From assembly GCF_000972845.2 (NCBI RefSeq), contig NC_040032.1:21438248-21502247 (forward strand): a stretch of 64,000 nucleotides of DNA, given 5' to 3'. The stretch is from Larimichthys crocea. Lineage: Eukaryota; Chordata; Actinopteri; Sciaenidae. A model generated the notes under the pieces. The model made no database searches. It saw nothing but the letters and a program-made list of their open reading frames with translations, and was not told where the DNA came from. The position numbers and the translations under genes are program-made. Positions within the stretch are counted from its first letter, which is position 1, and each line of letters starts with the position of its first letter. Below are positions 1 through 11,520 of the stretch, in pieces.

Positions 1-2059
1 CTGCATCCAATCAGCTCAGAAATATTTTCCCTCTCGTCTTAAATAATTTTTTGGTGTTCATCTTCATGTGGTGGTTTACTTTCTCTGCACACATCTTGTC
101 TGTCAGTCAGGTTCCACAGAACAAGATGTTGTAACAAAACCCCTCTTGTTTCATTGTGTCGTTTGTTTTCTTGTCACTGCTTCCTGTCAATCAACCAGAT
201 GCTCACAGGAACAAGTGGAAGACTTGAAATAATGTCTCAAAAACATGTCACTTGACAGACTTGATTGCCATCTACATGCCTCTTTATTTGGGTCTTTGTC
301 AGTCAGAATAGCAGTTGATTACAGGTTAGTTTAGTCAGAGTGACTGTTTCAATAATAGAAGCAAACTTAAAAAAAGACAAAACTCAAAGCAATACAAAAT
401 GTTTGAGAAAATAGTTGGATATTAAACACAAAGCTTCCAGCGACTTCCTCCTTTCAGAGGAACTGAAATATGAATGTGATTATTTTTACACTGGCTTCAA
501 ACATATCTGCTGTGAAGGAAAATGCTTGAAATTGTGCTCATAAATTTGCAGGTCACCATCATATTTTGGTGTGTGAATGCTTGAAAGATTCAGGGGCTTT
601 ATTTGTTTTGTTATGAAGGTGATAAAATGTTTCTCCTCTGTATTTATCGTGACATGCATGAGTCATATTTGTAAAGACTGGTTTAATAATTACATTAACG
701 ATGTATGGAAGGTGAATACTGAGTCACTTGAACAGGTTTGTGTGTTTTTACATAGAGGTTTATATATAGGTGTAAATCTAAATACGCATCCCGACAGCAG
801 TCACGCTACGTGGGCTCACCAGGCTTGAGGTTTGCAGGCCAGCTTAAGATTTGTTTGTATATTCAAATATGAAGATGGTTTAAGTGTTTGATGTTTTAAG
901 TTTGTTTCAAGCTCGTGAAGCAAAAGACAAAAGAAAGTAATTCTCAAAATCACATGAACTTGGTGGTTATGAGGAGTACTTAAAACCTAAAAACTAAAAG
1001 AGTCCAAAATTGGTCAAGAAAACTAGACACACGACTTCTTTACAGCATCTTAGAGAAATATGTAAGAAAACTGCATCACGTAAGGTTACTTAACTGTGAA
1101 TTGGTTGTGAAACTTGATAACTATCGTTTAATACAAGGTCACTGTAATACTTTAAGCTGAATCTTCCCATTGTATAACTGCTGTTGCTGTGTGAAATGGT
1201 ATCATATTAAAAGGTGTTTAAAAATTGGTTATTCTCAGGAATTGAAGTAAATTGTTTTTTTGTTTTGTTTTTTTTTGACCACAGTTTAAAAAAACATCCT
1301 GTAATAGACAATAAATCCAAAAATCTTGCAAATGTCTGTTTCCTGGTTATTTCTGCTCTCTGGGTAACACTGTTATTAAGCCACTGAGTGGAGCTGTTGC
1401 GTCAAACATCACTTCTGTATGTCAACACTCGTGAAAAATGAGCCTTCGCCAGGGGTTTCAGGTGGCGAATGCACAACAGCTGCAGATGAACACTCATCAT
1501 TGTTAAATGAACAAGGAGAGATGAACTGCTGAGAGCTGAAGTGTCACCACATCTCAGGACCAAGTTTCGCTGTAAATCCCACATTTCAGTGTCTTACTTG
1601 TTGAAGTACTGTTTGCTGTTTAAAATACTTTATTTGTACTTCTGTGTCCCTTTTCTTAGTAACTTTAGATAAATGTCACAACGATATGTACTGTATATAT
1701 ATATATTTCCACCTGTTCTTAAGTCAGTAACTCAAGAAAGAATACAATTTTTAAGAAAATTATTTTCTTAGTTAAACAGTTAAAACAAAAAAACAAAAAG
1801 GTTGAATTCATTCAGGTTGAACTTTTTGCTTGTTTCAACATTTAATTTATGCTATTGTGCTTTAGTTGGGATAGAACAGTACTTGTCCACCCAGAATGAG
1901 TTGAGTCACCAAAACTGAGACGTATTAAAACATTACATTTAAAAAATGAAGCCTCGTTTTACTGTTTTCCTCCTCATCTATAACCATAAACTTTTCTAAT
2001 CTAAAAAAAAAGAAGTGTCATAAAGTTTTCAAAGTCCATACATTAATTTCCATAACTAC
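1..2059. other. Gene-free stretch, no feature recognised
   Basis: AT-rich unique-looking sequence with short poly-T/poly-A runs (for example around 1254-1277) and a short (TA)n at about 1694-1706. Open frames are short and resemble no protein family I know. Confidence 0.6.
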
Positions 2060-2232
2060 TAAACCAATCCCAGCTGATATTGGGCGAGAGGTGACACCCT
2101 GGGTACACTCAGGGCAAGCCACCAGCCATTCACTCTCACATTCAAACCCAAAGTCTGTGGGAGGAAGTTACCGGAGAGAACCCATGCAGACATATAGAGA
2201 ACATGCACTCCTCACAGAAAGTAACCCAACCA
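2060..2232 (+). repeat. Abundant teleost interspersed repeat, internal fragment
   Basis: The segment contains AATCCCAGCTGATATTGGGC, then a run on 'caccctgggtacactcaggg', and ends with motifs resembling 'gtgggaggaa', 'ggagagaaccc' and 'gagaacatgcactc'. This order of motifs belongs to a very common fish repeat seen next to many genes. The copy is diverged and has lost a middle part. The head of the same family appears again at 56211-56304. The superfamily is not certain. Confidence 0.7.
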
Positions 2233-2275
2233 ACTATGGTGTTCAGAACCTTCTTGCTGTGAGTCAACAGTGGTA

Positions 2276-2302
2276 ACACACACACACACACACACACACA
2301 CA
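2276..2302. repeat. (AC)n microsatellite
   Basis: Perfect AC dinucleotide run of about 27 bases directly after the interspersed repeat. Confidence 0.97.
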
Positions 2303-4353
2303 TGTTCTGGCATGTTCTACCTGTGTGAGTAAATGATGCTTCATAGAGCTAATCCCATACAGTGTATGCTGCTGCTTTGTACTAGCAATACTTTCCCAAA
2401 GGTTAATCTCCTGGAATACAGCTACCAAAGTGGAACAGCCTGCCTTACCTGATCAGGTTGGAGAGCAGCCCAAATAACAATAACCTTGGGCCTCTGCGTT
2501 GAATAACTCAAAGAATCCATCCTTCTTCTCTTTCCCATCCCCTCTGGAGGCAAGCTTATCTAAATAGAATTGATTGGCCCGAGCAATCATTCATCATGCC
2601 GAGCCAAAGCAGACATTTAAGGAGAAAGGGAAGGAAGATTTTACAGATAGGATATTTTCTGCAGGCGCTCGGTGTCATCGAGGTAAACTAAACAAATTGA
2701 TCAGGTTAAAGAGGACAGACACTGCACGTGTGTGAGCGAAAGAAATATATTGAACTATATATATGAGAGATTGATTATCTTAAAGGACATGCTTATACCA
2801 TCCTGTGTGCATGTTGAGTATGTTTACGTGCAAGACAGAGCATTTCTTGAGTGTGTGTGTGTGTCTGCCATCAAGGTTATTCATCTGTCATTGTGCATCC
2901 CAGGATTGGACAATGAAATATAAGTTGTAGTCCCTTCATACTATGTTACATAAATGAATGAAGCCTCTCTGCGCATACAGTAAATTTGAGCATCTTGAAT
3001 TTAAATAGCTCAAATTGTATTTTATATCTAATCAGCCTGGAGGAGCAAGATGATGAAAAAAAAAAAAGAAGCCAAGGACAGTAGATGATGAATTAGATGA
3101 CATGATGAGAGAAGTGCTCATCATGTCTGTTCATTAAATGAAAGGACTCGGTGCAGATGCTGCAACCACAATTAGCTCTGCAGTTACGACTTTGTGTGTA
3201 TGTGCACTTTTTTTTTTTCATTGGCACGATTCCATACATTGTTTTGTTCTCTTAGCCTTATGCTGGACTGTACACTGAAGGACAAACAAACACTCCAAAG
3301 TTTTTTTTACCCCTTTTTTCTCTGCAAAGAGACGACAGCTTTACTTTTGTACAGTGAAGATTTGTCCTGGCTCACAATCGGTGTTGTTCCTTGAAGGACA
3401 CTGATTGGTTTGAACCATTGTGGTATCGACGTGATCTTGTCTTGCAAGGTTACAATCATGGTATGCAGATGATTAACCTTAATGACTGAGTTAAATTTAA
3501 GTTTAATTTGCACAGCCTTACTAGCATGGCTATACACTCTTGTTTTCCATAGTCTATTCTATCTCTTCTATTTTCTCTCCTTTTCCCCAAAGCAGTTTTG
3601 AAAAGTTTGAAAAGTAGAAATATAAATCAAGTTTACAGTCTTATTTGTTGTTTGGGTTTACATTTTCAACCGTACTTTGTAGTAGCAGCAAATGTAGGTT
3701 TCCAACGTATGTCCTTATTTCCAAATAACCTCCAATAAAAACTTGCACCCAGGAACAGTCCAGGCTAGGTCAGTGCCCCTATGCCTTTGTGCTAACAAAG
3801 GGATGGGGGCACTGTGGCCGACCTGATTCTCCATACGGTCTTACTGCTACAAACAGCCCCACTGTCAGGAACTAATGGGAAATAATGGCTGCAGAAGCAT
3901 CACAGCAGCAGGCTGGGCTCGCTAGGGACTGGGGTGAAAGTATTGGGGTCACATCTTCTGACAGCTCCTTGCATGCTTGGACAGATACATACCGCACAGA
4001 GAGAAAACATCTGCAGGCAAAGTGGGAAAGTAGCGAGTGATGACGTTTTCCAAATGAGGTCGTACGGAAAGGTTGTTAGGCTGAAGACTGATTGTGCGTC
4101 CATGAAGCTTGTGGGTAGGTCTAAGTGGTTGTTTCTCTTCCTTCATTGATGTGAAATGTCATGTGCTAATGGGTCTCTAATTTCCTAATAATTTTGTGGA
4201 CAGAACCACATAATTTGGTACTGGACAGGAAAACGTCTTGACATAAAAGCTTTGTTTTTCACTCATTACTCATTTACTATTGGAAAGTTTCTATTCCCTA
4301 AATGCTGAAATGTGTGCTTGCCTGTCTACACATTTGTAATTAATCTATTATAA
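2303..4353. other. Gene-free stretch, no gene recognised
   Basis: No coding or RNA gene seen. A complex segment at about 2560-2680 (GATTGGCC, ATTCATCATGCCGAGCC) is not repeat-like and could be regulatory. The moderately GC-rich block at 3740-4110 could not be identified; overlapping open frames on both strands there do not resemble proteins. Confidence 0.5.
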
Positions 4354-4500
4354 GGATGGGGTGGGCGTGACTCAGGCGGTAGAACAGGTCATTCCACAGG
4401 CCTGTGTATTCCTTACTGCTGGTCCTGTTGTGGGGGGTCGTATCAGGAAGGGCATCCAGTGTAAAAAGACTATGTCGACTCAAATATGCAGATAATCAGA
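4354..4500 (+). repeat. SINE/LINE-type repeat fragment
   Basis: Starts with a tRNA-like 'gtgactcaggcggtagaaca' block and continues into 'ctgctggtcctgttgtgggg', 'tcaggaagggcatcc' and 'caaatatgcagataatca'. The second part is a recurring teleost module that I associate with the 3' end of non-LTR retroposons. The copy is decayed and no TSD was identified. Confidence 0.6.
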
Positions 4501-4884
4501 TCAGATGCCGGGTAGGGCAGTTTGATAGTGAGATGGAAACAGATAATCACTGTGGAAGTGATATATCATCAATGCACTGTATAGTTGCATTCATGCAATG
4601 AGCTGTTCTGACAATGTTACTATAAAACATTTGTACAATATGCTTTTATTTTGGGAACATAATCCCTTTACTTTCATAAAGAATTGGTTGTGGAAGTAAA
4701 AAAAATAAATCAGTAAATCAGTTTTGAACATTTCAGATACTCACAGTGTGACTCTAAAAGAAGGAATGAGAATAAGACTTTGTTTTGTGAAAGTCAGGAG
4801 TCCAGCTTATGGGAGTCTTACCAAGACTTTAAGTGCATGCATTTAAAGCTATGGGTTGTGTAGAACAAAGGTCCCTTCATTTCT

Positions 4885-4947
4885 CTTCAGGACTAAGTCT
4901 TCGCACACGGGGCGGCTGCTCTACCAACTGAGCTAAATGCCGCCCCA
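4885..4947 (-). mobile_element. 63-bp tRNA-like SINE-head insertion
   Basis: On the minus strand this reads like the 5' half of a tRNA: a GGGGCGG arm, then TAGCTCAGTTGGTAGAG (a textbook RNA polymerase III A box and D-arm, genomic 4919-4935), then CCGCCCC pairing perfectly with the first arm. It lacks a proper B box, a T-arm and a tail, so it is not a functional tRNA. It is bracketed by a perfect 14-bp direct repeat, GTCCCTTCATTTCT, at 4871-4884 and 4948-4961. That marks it as a discrete retroposed insertion. It is most likely a truncated tRNA-derived SINE. Confidence 0.8.
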
Positions 4948-4961
4948 GTCCCTTCATTTCT

Positions 4962-7194
4962 ATTGTCATTCTTCAGACCAATGAAAGCAAACGTAATGAT
5001 TTCTGCGATCTTGTCCTCAGCTCCAGCGGCCAGCAGGGGCAACTCCACTGGCTGCAAAAAGACATGCATTTGAATGTAATGGAAAAATGACCCAAATTCT
5101 CAGTTGATTTATTACCTTATTAAACAGTTTCCTAATGAGTTTGTGGTCTCAAACACTAGTTTCACTAGCCTAGTCATCTTCCATACAGCATTATGTTGCA
5201 TTTAGTCAGTTATAGTCCCTTTAATCGATCTCCGCTCTTGCTGCTCAAAAAATATTGCCACGGCCAAGGTGTCCTTGAGCAAGTGTGACACATACAAAAC
5301 CATGTAGTAGTTATACCAGAAACTACAATTATATTTTTCTTTCTCCACAAATATATATTTGTCCACAGAGGGAAAAAATAATAATAATACTAACCTACTA
5401 ACCCACCAGTGCCTCACTTTTTCTCAAACCACAAGAGAGATGCCTAATATTACTCTAATAAAAGTAACATTTCACAACTTTCAACCACTTCCTTTTTTTC
5501 ATATTGCAAATCAGTTCTGCATCACGCCTTGCGAATCATGTTCCCAACTCATTAAATACTGCTGTTTGGTCAGTGGCCAAAATATGATGATGAATTTTCT
5601 CCTGTCTCACAGAAAATGAAAAACTTAAAAACCGTAAACTTTCTTTAAAGAGGCGACAGTCATAATATGCTCAAATAGTAAGGGTTGTTGGAAAATGTGA
5701 ACAATGTCTTTGTGTTGTTGTTCAATTATTAATGAAATGATTTTAATTGGACATTTTGACTTTTGTTTGGCGACAAAAGAAACATGCCCACAAAATGGAT
5801 TTCTTTTTAAGTGCTTTTTATTTTACTTTTTAATTTCCGTTATATTGAGCAGATGCACTTTTAGCAGACACTTTGCAAAACACTTTTCTCAGAGCAATTT
5901 TGGGGTTCTGCTTGCCTCTGCCTTTTAATAAATCAAAACTGGGACACTGGAACTTCCACTTTCCTATTTTGTCTTACTTTTATTTTCTTTTAAACTCATT
6001 TTAATTTGATTTGTGTGTGTGTGTGTGTTTGCTTTTACATTATGTTTTGTTTTTCAAATTTTTAACTTTGTATTTTAATTTAGCATAATTCCTTTGGCTC
6101 AGACACTGATGATAATGTGTGCTGTATGCAGACAGTCCTCCTCCCCCCAAAAAACAGATTTGCTCAGTCACTGAAGGCTTACAAAAGCCCTTTCCTCTAA
6201 TATTCAATTTACACTTTCATATTCCCATATCATTCCCCCCTCGCTCTCCTGCTGAGCAATTAGACATGCACTGCATAAAGCAGCAACACAGATAAAAACC
6301 CAAACTCATCATCATTTACAAAGTTCATTCCCCTCATTTGCTGTGGCTTTTCATGTTGCACATATTGTGTCCTGATGCCCTCAAAGACAAACTTCCCACC
6401 GCAGTAGATCAGCTAACTAGATTCTGCCCTTGTTGTCATTTCTCTGGCAGTAACGGCTCTGCGGGCTTCACTTGGCAGGACAGTTAAATTAGATGACTCG
6501 GTCTCATCGGCACTGCACGGCTCGACTTTGTGCCTGTTGGGTTAAAGATTGTTTCACGGCACGGACTCAGACAGATTTACTGAGTGGCAGACACACTATA
6601 AATATGCAATAATGAAACTCATGAAATATTTATTGACCAGCTCCTTCCTCCATCTTTTCCCAGACAGGTAGGATGTGCTGCTCTCGTGAAATAAGACTGG
6701 AAGTTACTGGATGACATTACTGTAATGACTTCAAGTTACTATTCAAGCCACTATTCAAATGGCGGATTTTAGCTCTGGTTATATTTACATAAATCAGTTT
6801 AAGACAAGCTGTCACAGTCCCAGGGCCACGGAGCATTATTTCAGGGCTTGCCAATATCCAACATGGGCTTCATACGAGCTGCATGGCAATAACATTCTCT
6901 CATATGTAGGTCATGGAAACTGGTAAGTCAATTTTACAGTCCCTGCTCAATCTTCAATTACATGACACACTGCGAACAAGCTAAGTATGAAGTGTGAATG
7001 TGTGTTTTGGCATCACAGATGTCGCTGTAGGCATTTAGACTGTTTTAAAGTCAGACTGCGATTTTTATAGTTTTGTCTCCATATTGCAGCATGTTTGGAT
7101 TTAAAATTAGGCTATAATCATGTTATGGAAGTGATGTTATCCAGCTTTAATTTGAGGTCTTCCACATTGGATTGAGCCCTTTTTATACACAGTC
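4962..7194. other. Gene-free stretch with possible conserved non-coding block
   Basis: No gene seen. It includes a (TG)n run at 6012-6028. A complex, repeat-free block at about 6240-6640, carrying several TAAT-type homeodomain cores, has the texture of vertebrate conserved non-coding elements; conservation cannot be judged from one sequence. Confidence 0.45.
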
Positions 7195-7320
7195 CCTCAG
7201 TTGTAGTGCAATGCAGCAGGACAGTGATCCTAATCATACAGACAATACCAACAATGAGTCACTGGAATATTCTTGGCTGTCTGAATGGGATTCACATGAC
7301 CCACAAAAGCCTTACCTGTT
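7195..7320 (+). pseudogene. Tc1-like transposase scrap
   Basis: At 7211-7240 the reading frame gives MQQDSDPNHT. This resembles the QQDNDPKHT block around the second catalytic Asp of Tc1/mariner DDE transposases. Downstream residues fit poorly and no other catalytic block is convincing. The scrap is inactive and the assignment rests on one motif. Confidence 0.5.
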
Positions 7321-10300
7321 AACCTTTATGAATGGGTACTCACTTTGTTTATAGACAGACAACTTCACCACTAGGTCCCACTAAATCCTACACAGTAGAC
7401 CTTTAAATGGCTTTGGGTTCCTGGAAAGGCAAAGTCATAGCCCAACAATTCATAAAGACAATATATGTTTATCTATATTCACCCATCAAACTTCCTCAAA
7501 CCGCTTTGTAAAATGTTCAGCAGCATTGCACGTATACAGTAATACCTGTATGGCTGATTTGTACTTAATGGCCTAAGTTATGCAAAATGGAAAAATAGCT
7601 CCAGCTCATCCTCTGTGAAATATAGAAGTCGAACTTTAAATTCCATTAAAGTTTACTCTAATGGAAAAAACCTTAAAACTTTGAGTGGAAAAAAAAAGAG
7701 CTGGCTGCCCTTTTCATCATGACAGAACTATTTGGGTGGACTCATGCAAGGAAGATGGCTGCAGATGAGAATATGTATGAAGCTTGGCTTTTAAGATTAA
7801 AAGATAGCGTCCTTGTCTTACTCAGAAAGCTGAAAGAAAGCTGTCTTTTCCTCATCGCACACACGGGAAATCGCACCATTTTAATGCTTCATTTCTCTGC
7901 CGTCTACAGCCTTGGGTTCATTTCTCTGATGTTCTCATTAAGATCCCCCTGAGTGGCTGCTCTTGTATGACATTGTCAATTTATGTAACGTCTTATTTCA
8001 TGTCAAACTGTACTGAAAACCTGGGAGGATTCTCTGTTAGTGACAATTAGTTTACGTGGCAAAAGGCCGAACCAAATCACAGAAAGAAACCAAAACCATT
8101 CGCTTGTGTAGAGAACCATCTGTCCGTTTTTCTTGCAGATTGGATGTTGAATTTCTACCCGTTAGGACATTATTTTTACTCAAGGTTTTCAACTGCCTCA
8201 GAGCTCTAGTGACTCCCTGAATGAGAAAAGTCACACCCTCAAAACTCAAATGGATCTTGGCGAAGATGCGTCTCATCTGCCGTAACGGCTTTGTTTTATT
8301 GTTTTGAGTCCTGCAGCTGAATGGCGCCGCAGTCAAATGCTGTCAGTGTGTGTTTGCTCATTTGGCAGCACTTTTAACACATTGAGAATTTCAGAAAGCT
8401 TTTATACAAGCAGAAATGCCACATGGGAGCAACAGCTTGTGCAAACAAAATCTTAAGCAAAACCACCCACCCGTAAACGGCAGACAGCCTCTAACTCATT
8501 TACACACACTTATTTCTGAACACAGACACACTTCCTTTGCCCTCCACCACCTACAGTGCATCACAAGAATAACACTTTTCTTCATAAAAACACTACTCCA
8601 GGAACTGTCTGATGTCGTCACACCACAGGTTTAGATGTCATTAACAAACTACTGAGCTTCTGAGATAGTAAAACCAATTAGGAACCTGAATATGCTCATC
8701 TAAAAGAGTGGCAAGAGAAGAGGACTCATGCTGTGGCAACTGGTGCCAAGAAGAGCTTGGAAACATCCATCCATATTTTTGAAGGGTTTTCAAAGACGTC
8801 TCCCCTGTGCAAAGCAATTTTGATATTTCATCCTAATTTTTGGTAGATTTTATTATGGAGCAGACATCCTCTTCAAGGAGCTTTCAAGAACTTTCAGAGA
8901 AAAAGACTTTTTTTATCACTGGAAAACAACCTTAGTACAAAATAGTCCTTTTCAGTTGGCTGGAACAGATCATTTTAGGGCACTTACAAAGCTTATGTAA
9001 ACCATTTTCATCCAAACACCTCTTGTTCTCTAAATAAATACTTTTTCATGGACCAAGAAACCACAACTGTTTGTTGGTCTGACTTCGCTTGAACAAACTA
9101 GTACGGAATTTGACTGCACTCAAATTATTACTATGGGTTCATGCAAAATCAGAACATCATCTGTATACTCTCAAAGGAATTAATGTCCACCTGTCATTGA
9201 TAACGTGCATTTCTCGTGCTGTTAAAAAAAATTTACAATGTCAAGGGGTTACGGTGTAGCTTCAAAACTTTCCCCTTAGAGTGTGTTTACCTCAAAAGCA
9301 AGTCAGAGATACAATTCTCTCTATTTGTTTTCCTTTGTTTGTCTGTGGTGACAGCAGTTTTAGCAGGGCAAACATCCCTTACTCCAGAAAAGTTTTCCAC
9401 CTCCACCTGGGTAATCCAATGCAATATGTAATCCTGAAGCAAGGACATGCCAGTAAGCTACTTCGTAATGTCTGAGCTCCTCAACCAATCGCTAAGGCTT
9501 TCCAGGTACCCTACAGAGGACATTCATTTCCGTCACATTCACCCACAATCTTATTCTTTTGTTCACTAAAGGTTTGGACGCCGTCAAAAGCTTTTACTTC
9601 GCAATCGATCCATCATTTTCCAGCAGAGAAACATGGCCTAGAGTTACAATGACTACAGAGAAACCACACGGAGACATGGTCACAGTTGCATTTTCTCCTA
9701 CAAGTTTTTGGTGCTAGTGGAAATTGTTGATAGGAAGACATCATTACTTTTGAGGAAGATGTCAAATCCATCTCAGATACTAACATTTTGCTTACTATTT
9801 GATATTATTTAGTGATGAGACAAAATGAGGTGGAAGTTACCTGGATGCAACTCTAACAGCACAACTTGCCCTGCAATACTTCTCATATGGAGGTCATACC
9901 CAGATCATTCTCAGCTGTGTTTTTTACATTTAAATTACATTGCTCAGTGACAGCTCTATCTTAACTTGAAGGTCCTGTCTCTCGGTTGCCTTGTCAAATC
10001 AACTGCTGTGTGGTTTAAGTGCAGATTAAGGTGGTATTAGCTTCTCTGTGGTGTCCTGGATTGCTGTAAACTAAATAGAGAAACTAATTTAAACTACTGA
10101 ACCATTCATTTTAGCCTATACCATTACAAATTACACATTTACTACAAGATCTGAAATGCAAACCCTCTAAAAGATATAAACTATGCTGATGTAGGCATCA
10201 TCGCCTTTCTGTTTACCTACAGTACGGAAGATCCTGCTGTCTTTGCACCTTGTGTCAGCATGCACAGTCAAACTTATTTAGTACAAGCATCTACAAGACC

Positions 10301-11411
10301 ATTCCTGTGTGTTTATTGCATTCTGTTCTCAAAGTGATCCTGATATGGCAAACATCCTCCTTTCCCTCTCTGACCGACTCACATACTGATGTGCTTCATA
10401 TTGATTTCTCGACCGGCTGGGTTTCCTTCTCCTCCCAGTCCGTGGGCATCCTGAGGAGCCAGTTAATGGTGCGTTACTAAATCCAGCCCAGTCATCCTTT
10501 ACATGCTGCTCTCACAAGGACCCCTTCACCCTGAATATCCATTACTGCCGGACTGTATAGTAACGGTGGGGCCTGCTCATAACATATTTATGAATTTGGC
10601 CTGAGGGGGGCCCGCACTCTGAATGCTGATGTGATGTTCAGACGTCACCTTTTTTATCCCTATGCCTCCTCTGCTTTTTTAGCAACATCGGTGCTGGATT
10701 AAAGTGTCAGTTCAATCATCCCAAAACTGAATTTCCATGAAATCTTGTACAGATGCTTGTTAGCAAGTTGCAAGCTAAACAAGTCAGTGTATCCCTAAAA
10801 AACTGACCTCAGGAGCGGAGCATAAAACTAAACATGACAGAATTCCTAACAGGTAGAGAAACATCCCAACGGCAAGACTCTCTGTTTGTTTGAACCCAAT
10901 TAAAGAGGGATAACTTTTTGGTAAAATGGATCTGGGAGGAGTTGAGCTGTAGGCTATTGTGCTTTTTGTTGAATTCTTCAGTGCGGCTGTAGAAAACGGT
11001 ACATCTGACCTTTTACAAACTATTACTGTAATTCTCCCTGTAATGGGTGGCAGCTTTTGTTTTTGATTTTTCCACCTTGTTGAAGGATCCTGTGTGAACA
11101 GTGTGAATGGCTGAACATTGTGTAACGCCACCAAACTGACATTAACCCTGAAATGCATCCCTCAGATCTTTTCGCCACATGATATATTAGGTGTAATTTA
11201 TTTATTTTGAAGAACCGAGCCCCTCAAATTTAATTCAGATGTCAAAAAGGATTGTTAGTTTTATGTGTTTCTTATTATTATGCTACAGTATAGTTACTAT
11301 ACATGTTTCCATCGAAATTTCACCACATTTCAAGTAAAAGCAAAAGAAAATGCACGCTTTCTTCCATCTTGACTGGGTTCATCAAGATAAAGCATAAGTG
11401 GTACCTGTCTT
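7321..11411. other. Gene-free stretch, no feature recognised
   Basis: No coding exon, RNA gene or clear repeat seen. Open frames here, including a 94-residue one on the minus strand near 8052-8336 and a 124-residue one at 10784-11158, resemble no family I know and lack plausible splice context. A complex segment at 10540-10660 may be regulatory. Confidence 0.5.
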
Positions 11412-11520
11412 AAGGACAGAGGGTGTCACTTCCTGTACAGATTGTAAAGCCCTCTGAGGCAAATGTACTTTGTGACTTTGGGCTATACAAATAAAATCTG
11501 ATTTGATTTGATTTGAATTG
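11412..11520 (+). repeat. L2-like LINE 3' end
   Basis: Carries the recurring teleost LINE 3'UTR signature: 'gacagagggtgtcacttcct', 'ttgtaaagccctctgaggc' and 'tttgggctatacaaataaaa', followed by a short tail of tandem ATTTG/GATTT units. Only the last hundred bases are present, as expected for a strongly 5'-truncated retrotransposon copy. Confidence 0.8.

Noticed and set aside
4909..4946. tRNA gene
   Set aside because: Only the D-arm/A-box half is present; there is no anticodon arm, T-arm or B box, and the segment is a 63-bp insertion with target duplications.
10784..11158. 124-codon minus-strand open frame
   Set aside because: No family resemblance and no conserved motif.
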